9,047 nucleotides of DNA from Acinetobacter sp. GTDB taxonomy: Bacteria; Pseudomonadota; Gammaproteobacteria; Pseudomonadales; Moraxellaceae. The notes below the pieces were generated by a model. That model searched no databases and was not told the origin of the DNA. It saw nothing but the letters and a program-made list of their open reading frames with translations. The stretch spans positions 1 through 9,047 of the forward strand of contig SSHD01000065.1 in assembly GCA_008017255.1 (NCBI GenBank). Direction: 5' to 3'. The translations under genes and the position numbers were made by a program. Shown piece after piece: positions 6,964 through 9,047 of the stretch. Each line of letters starts with the position of its first letter. The stretch's first letter is position 1.

Positions 6964-8262
6964 GTGAAGATTTTATCGACCAATACCTGTTATGTACCGC
7001 ACGATTTGAGCCAAGTCATTCGGACTAAAAATGAAGTTGCAGCCGAATTGGGCGGCATGACCGAGCAGCAAATTCAAAAAATTTGGAACAGTGTAGAAGG
7101 TTTGTATAAAACTGGAAATTATCCTCTTATTACCATGTGTTTACGCCGTAAAGGTGAAATTTTAATTAACCGCAGCATTGGTTATGCACAAGGTAACTCG
7201 CCAGATGGCTTAGCAGCAGATGCTAAAATTGGCTCGCCAGATACGCCTATTTGCTTATTTTCGGCATCTAAATTGGTCACAGCCATGTTGGTGCATATGC
7301 TGGATGAGCAAGGCACGCTTAATTTACTTGACCCGATTAGCTACTATATTCCTGAATATGGCGTGAATGGTAAGCGTCGTGCGACGATTTTCCATTTATT
7401 GTCGCATCGTGGTGGTATTCCACGTATAGAAGGCGAAGTTACGCCAGAGTTGCTGTTTAATAATGACGAAATTTTAAAACGCCTCTGTGCTGCTAAACCT
7501 GTTTCTGCTTCGGGTTCACACCTTGCTTACCATGCCATCACCGCGGGTTATATTTTAGGTGAAATTATTGAGCGTGTGACGGGTCAAACCGCCCGTGAGT
7601 TTCTTACTGAAAATGTCGAAAAGCCAATGGGAATGGATTATTTTAATTATGGTTTAAAACCTGAATTCCGTGACCAAGTTGCGCTCAACTACGCGACTGG
7701 TCTGCACCCGAGCTTAGGCACCGACCATTACCTCAATCACGTACTAGGCGGTGGCTTACAACTTGCAGTCGATGTCACGAATGATACTCGATTTATGGAT
7801 TCGATTTGCCCTGCAGGGAATATTTACACCAGTGCTGAACAAGCAGGTCGTTTTTTTGAAATGCTGCTAAGCGGTGGTGAATACCACGGCAAACAAATTA
7901 TGAACCCGAAAACGGTGTTCCGCTCTACCCTACCAACCTCGGGTTTAAGCCTAGACCGAACCTTGCTCGCGCCGATGCGCTATGCACTCGGTCCAATGCT
8001 CGGCAGTAACCCAGTCGGTTTGTTTGGACCGATGACAGGGCAAGCTTTTGGACATCTTGGTTTTTCTAATATTTTATGTTGGGCTGACCCAGAGCGTGAT
8101 ATTAGTGTGTCGATTTTGACCACGGGTAAGTCGGTGGTGGGTACGCATTTGCCTGCTTTGGCAAAAACCTTGTACCAGATTTCCACTAACTGCCCGAAAA
8201 TTCCAAAAAATCAACGTCGTTCATTGTTTGCAACTGATCGCACGGAAAATGATTTGGTCTAA
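6964..8262 (+). CDS. Serine hydrolase of the beta-lactamase/EstB fold
   Basis: The protein belongs to the class C beta-lactamase-like family that includes EstB-type esterases. The predicted reaction is serine ester or amide hydrolysis; the substrate is not visible. The SxxK motif is S100-A-S-K103, giving the nucleophile and its general base. The second motif is Y189-H-A, the YHAxTxGxxxGE form typical of the esterase branch rather than the Y-A-N of true AmpC enzymes. The third is H364-L-G in FGHLGFSN, replacing the KTG of beta-lactamases. No signal peptide or membrane segment is seen, so it is probably cytoplasmic, again unlike AmpC. Length is 432 residues. The GTG at 6964 is chosen because GAGGA stands at 6955-6959 and no in-frame ATG is available upstream before a stop. 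The gene is divergent from rpsO and ends before a strong terminator, so it is likely monocistronic. A role in antibiotic resistance should not be assumed. Confidence 0.88.
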   Translation: MKILSTNTCYVPHDLSQVIRTKNEVAAELGGMTEQQIQKIWNSVEGLYKTGNYPLITMCLRRKGEILINRSIGYAQGNSPDGLAADAKIGSPDTPICLFSASKLVTAMLVHMLDEQGTLNLLDPISYYIPEYGVNGKRRATIFHLLSHRGGIPRIEGEVTPELLFNNDEILKRLCAAKPVSASGSHLAYHAITAGYILGEIIERVTGQTAREFLTENVEKPMGMDYFNYGLKPEFRDQVALNYATGLHPSLGTDHYLNHVLGGGLQLAVDVTNDTRFMDSICPAGNIYTSAEQAGRFFEMLLSGGEYHGKQIMNPKTVFRSTLPTSGLSLDRTLLAPMRYALGPMLGSNPVGLFGPMTGQAFGHLGFSNILCWADPERDISVSILTTGKSVVGTHLPALAKTLYQISTNCPKIPKNQRRSLFATDRTENDLV

Positions 8263-8293
8263 TCGCACCGTTTAAATCACACTGTTTGAGTCG

Positions 8294-8325
8294 CATAAAG
8301 CCCAAGCCTGAACTTGGGCTTTATG
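8294..8325 (+). terminator. Terminator of the serine hydrolase gene
   Basis: CATAAAGCCCAAG (8294-8306) and CTTGGGCTTTATG (8313-8325) form a perfect 13-bp stem with a 6-base CCTGAA loop, about 30 bases after the stop. The usual T-run is short (TTTATGTTGT partly within the stem). The AAAG/CTTT base of the stem makes it symmetrical, so it may also stop transcription coming from the right. Confidence 0.82.
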
Positions 8326-8740
8326 TTGTCTAAGCATCACTTGCTTATTCTTTTTACGGACCGCTAAGACTTGCCAAACCAGAACCTGCGACTATGCTTT
8401 AGTTATAGTTTTTTCCTATTACACAGCGTATTAAATTTATTGTCATTGTGGCGAAATATAGCGTTTTCGGTGCACGGTGTACACCACAACATTGTGCTGG
8501 GTCGGGCATTGCACTGCATGATTAACCGTTGCAATCCATCCTTAACATTCCAGCGTTAGCTTGACCATCCAGTAAAATTATTTACAGATGATACGGCGCA
8601 ATATGCACTTAAAAAGATGAACTCCGCAAGTTCGGGTTGGTGTATTGCATAGCCGAAGATTAATAGCACATCGGCAATAACATCAAAAAAATTTTCATTT
8701 AACTACCTGAATATAATTATTATTTTATAAAATTAAGCAA

Positions 8741-8779
8741 ATAAAAAGCCCTGTAGTCTCTCCCAAAACTACAAGGCTT
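8741..8779 (-). terminator. Rho-independent terminator for a transcript entering from the right
   Basis: On the minus strand AAGCCTTGTAGT (8779-8768) pairs with ACTACAGGGCTT (8757-8746), 12 pairs with one U-G wobble and a 10-base loop, followed directly by a T-run and then ATTT. On the + strand the wobble becomes a C-A mismatch and no T-run follows, which fixes the direction. The transcript it ends is not identified: either a small RNA, or a gene right of 9006 with a 3' untranslated region of about 230 bases. Confidence 0.85.
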
Positions 8780-8784
8780 AGCGG

Positions 8785-8824
8785 CTGTAAGTTCCTCTTT
8801 TATGACTTACTTCACTGTAAGTTC
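8785..8824. repeat. 10-bp direct repeat pair with an inverted copy between
   Basis: CTGTAAGTTC occurs at 8785-8794 and again at 8815-8824, thirty bases apart. Between them ACTTAC (about 8805-8810) is complementary to the GTAAGT part of either copy. In minus-strand RNA two mutually exclusive hairpins are therefore possible just before the terminator at 8741-8779. Confidence 0.5.
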
Positions 8825-9047
8825 GCTGTCATCTGACTTTATAATAATTGTTATGCGATATTCGCTAGCATTCCTTGCTAAGCTGTTTGTGTTACCTATA
8901 ATGTCAAAAACTTCGGTTAAGCTCTAGCGTCAATTTCTCGAATTCACGTAAGCCATTTCTTACAAAAACACTGATTATCAAGTTTTTATTTATAATTCAT
9001 TTGTATTAATCTTTTGTACTAAACCACTGCGCCGCACGGTGCGAGTA

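Larger units (their letters stand above)
8326..9047. other. Gene-free, AT-rich stretch
   Basis: No coding frame here has a ribosome binding site and recognisable protein character. A minus-strand frame of 37 codons from a GTG at 8669 to a stop at 8556 is hydrophobic but lacks a Shine-Dalgarno. At the right edge a minus-strand frame (YSHRAAQWFSTKD then stop at 9006) could be the last codons of a gene beyond the window; 13 residues cannot settle it. Visible structure is a perfect 10-bp palindrome GGTGTACACC (8476-8485), a minus-strand terminator (8741-8779), a pair of 10-bp direct repeats (8785 and 8815) and a small hairpin GTAAG/CTTAC (8948-8963). Confidence 0.6.

Noticed and set aside
8476..8485. 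Perfect palindrome GGTGTACACC as an operator
   Set aside because: No gene or promoter nearby for it to control; a single 10-bp palindrome is not evidence enough.
8371..8559. A + strand frame of 62 codons opening at a TTG
   Set aside because: No ribosome binding site, rare start codon, and low-complexity hydrophobic composition in an AT-rich gap. No family recognised.
8556..8669. A minus-strand frame of 37 codons from a GTG (VLLIFGYAIH...), a possible small membrane protein
   Set aside because: No Shine-Dalgarno before the GTG, no promoter seen, and the length is within chance expectation. Conservation would be needed to revive it.
9006..9047. Possible last 13 codons of a minus-strand gene entering from the right
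   Set aside because: Too short to separate from chance; all three minus frames also run to the window edge. Mentioned only in the gap entry.

Overview
The window reads as ordinary chromosomal housekeeping DNA from a gammaproteobacterium. Moderate-to-low GC, protein style and gene content (a Hsp33, CorA, pnp-rpsO and EstB-like neighbourhood) fit Moraxellaceae, most likely Acinetobacter. That placement is inferred from recognition of the proteins, not from a search. I see no phage, insertion sequence, CRISPR array, tRNA or rRNA.

Layout, left to right. The 3' part of priA (replication restart helicase) enters from the left on the + strand. hslO (redox chaperone Hsp33) follows, then a small CbpM-like chaperone modulator, both on +. 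A minus-strand block comes next, read right to left as rpsO (ribosomal protein S15), pnp (polynucleotide phosphorylase) and corA (Mg2+ channel). The corA 3' end converges on the cbpM-like gene over a shared hairpin. Divergent from rpsO is a + strand serine hydrolase of the beta-lactamase/EstB fold, closed by a strong terminator. The last ~720 bases have no convincing gene, but they hold a good minus-strand terminator, so a transcript probably enters from the right.

The non-coding parts carry most of the less obvious signal. Two diverged, oppositely oriented copies of a palindromic repeat bracket hslO, one just after the priA stop and one at the hslO stop. The rpsO-pnp unit has a near-consensus promoter, a structured rpsO leader and two tandem hairpins after rpsO. 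A long stem-loop sits in the pnp leader where an RNase III/PNPase autoregulatory structure would be expected. Together these resemble the architecture known from E. coli rpsO-pnp, with locally different sequence.

Functionally the window mixes protein quality control (Hsp33, CbpM-like), RNA turnover and translation (PNPase, S15), DNA replication restart (PriA) and Mg2+ transport (CorA). I found no strong evidence for a new multi-gene system. The items most worth a second look are the paired palindromic repeats, the pnp and rpsO leader structures, the orphan CbpM without cbpA, the CorA C-terminal tail, and the transcript ending in the right-hand gap.
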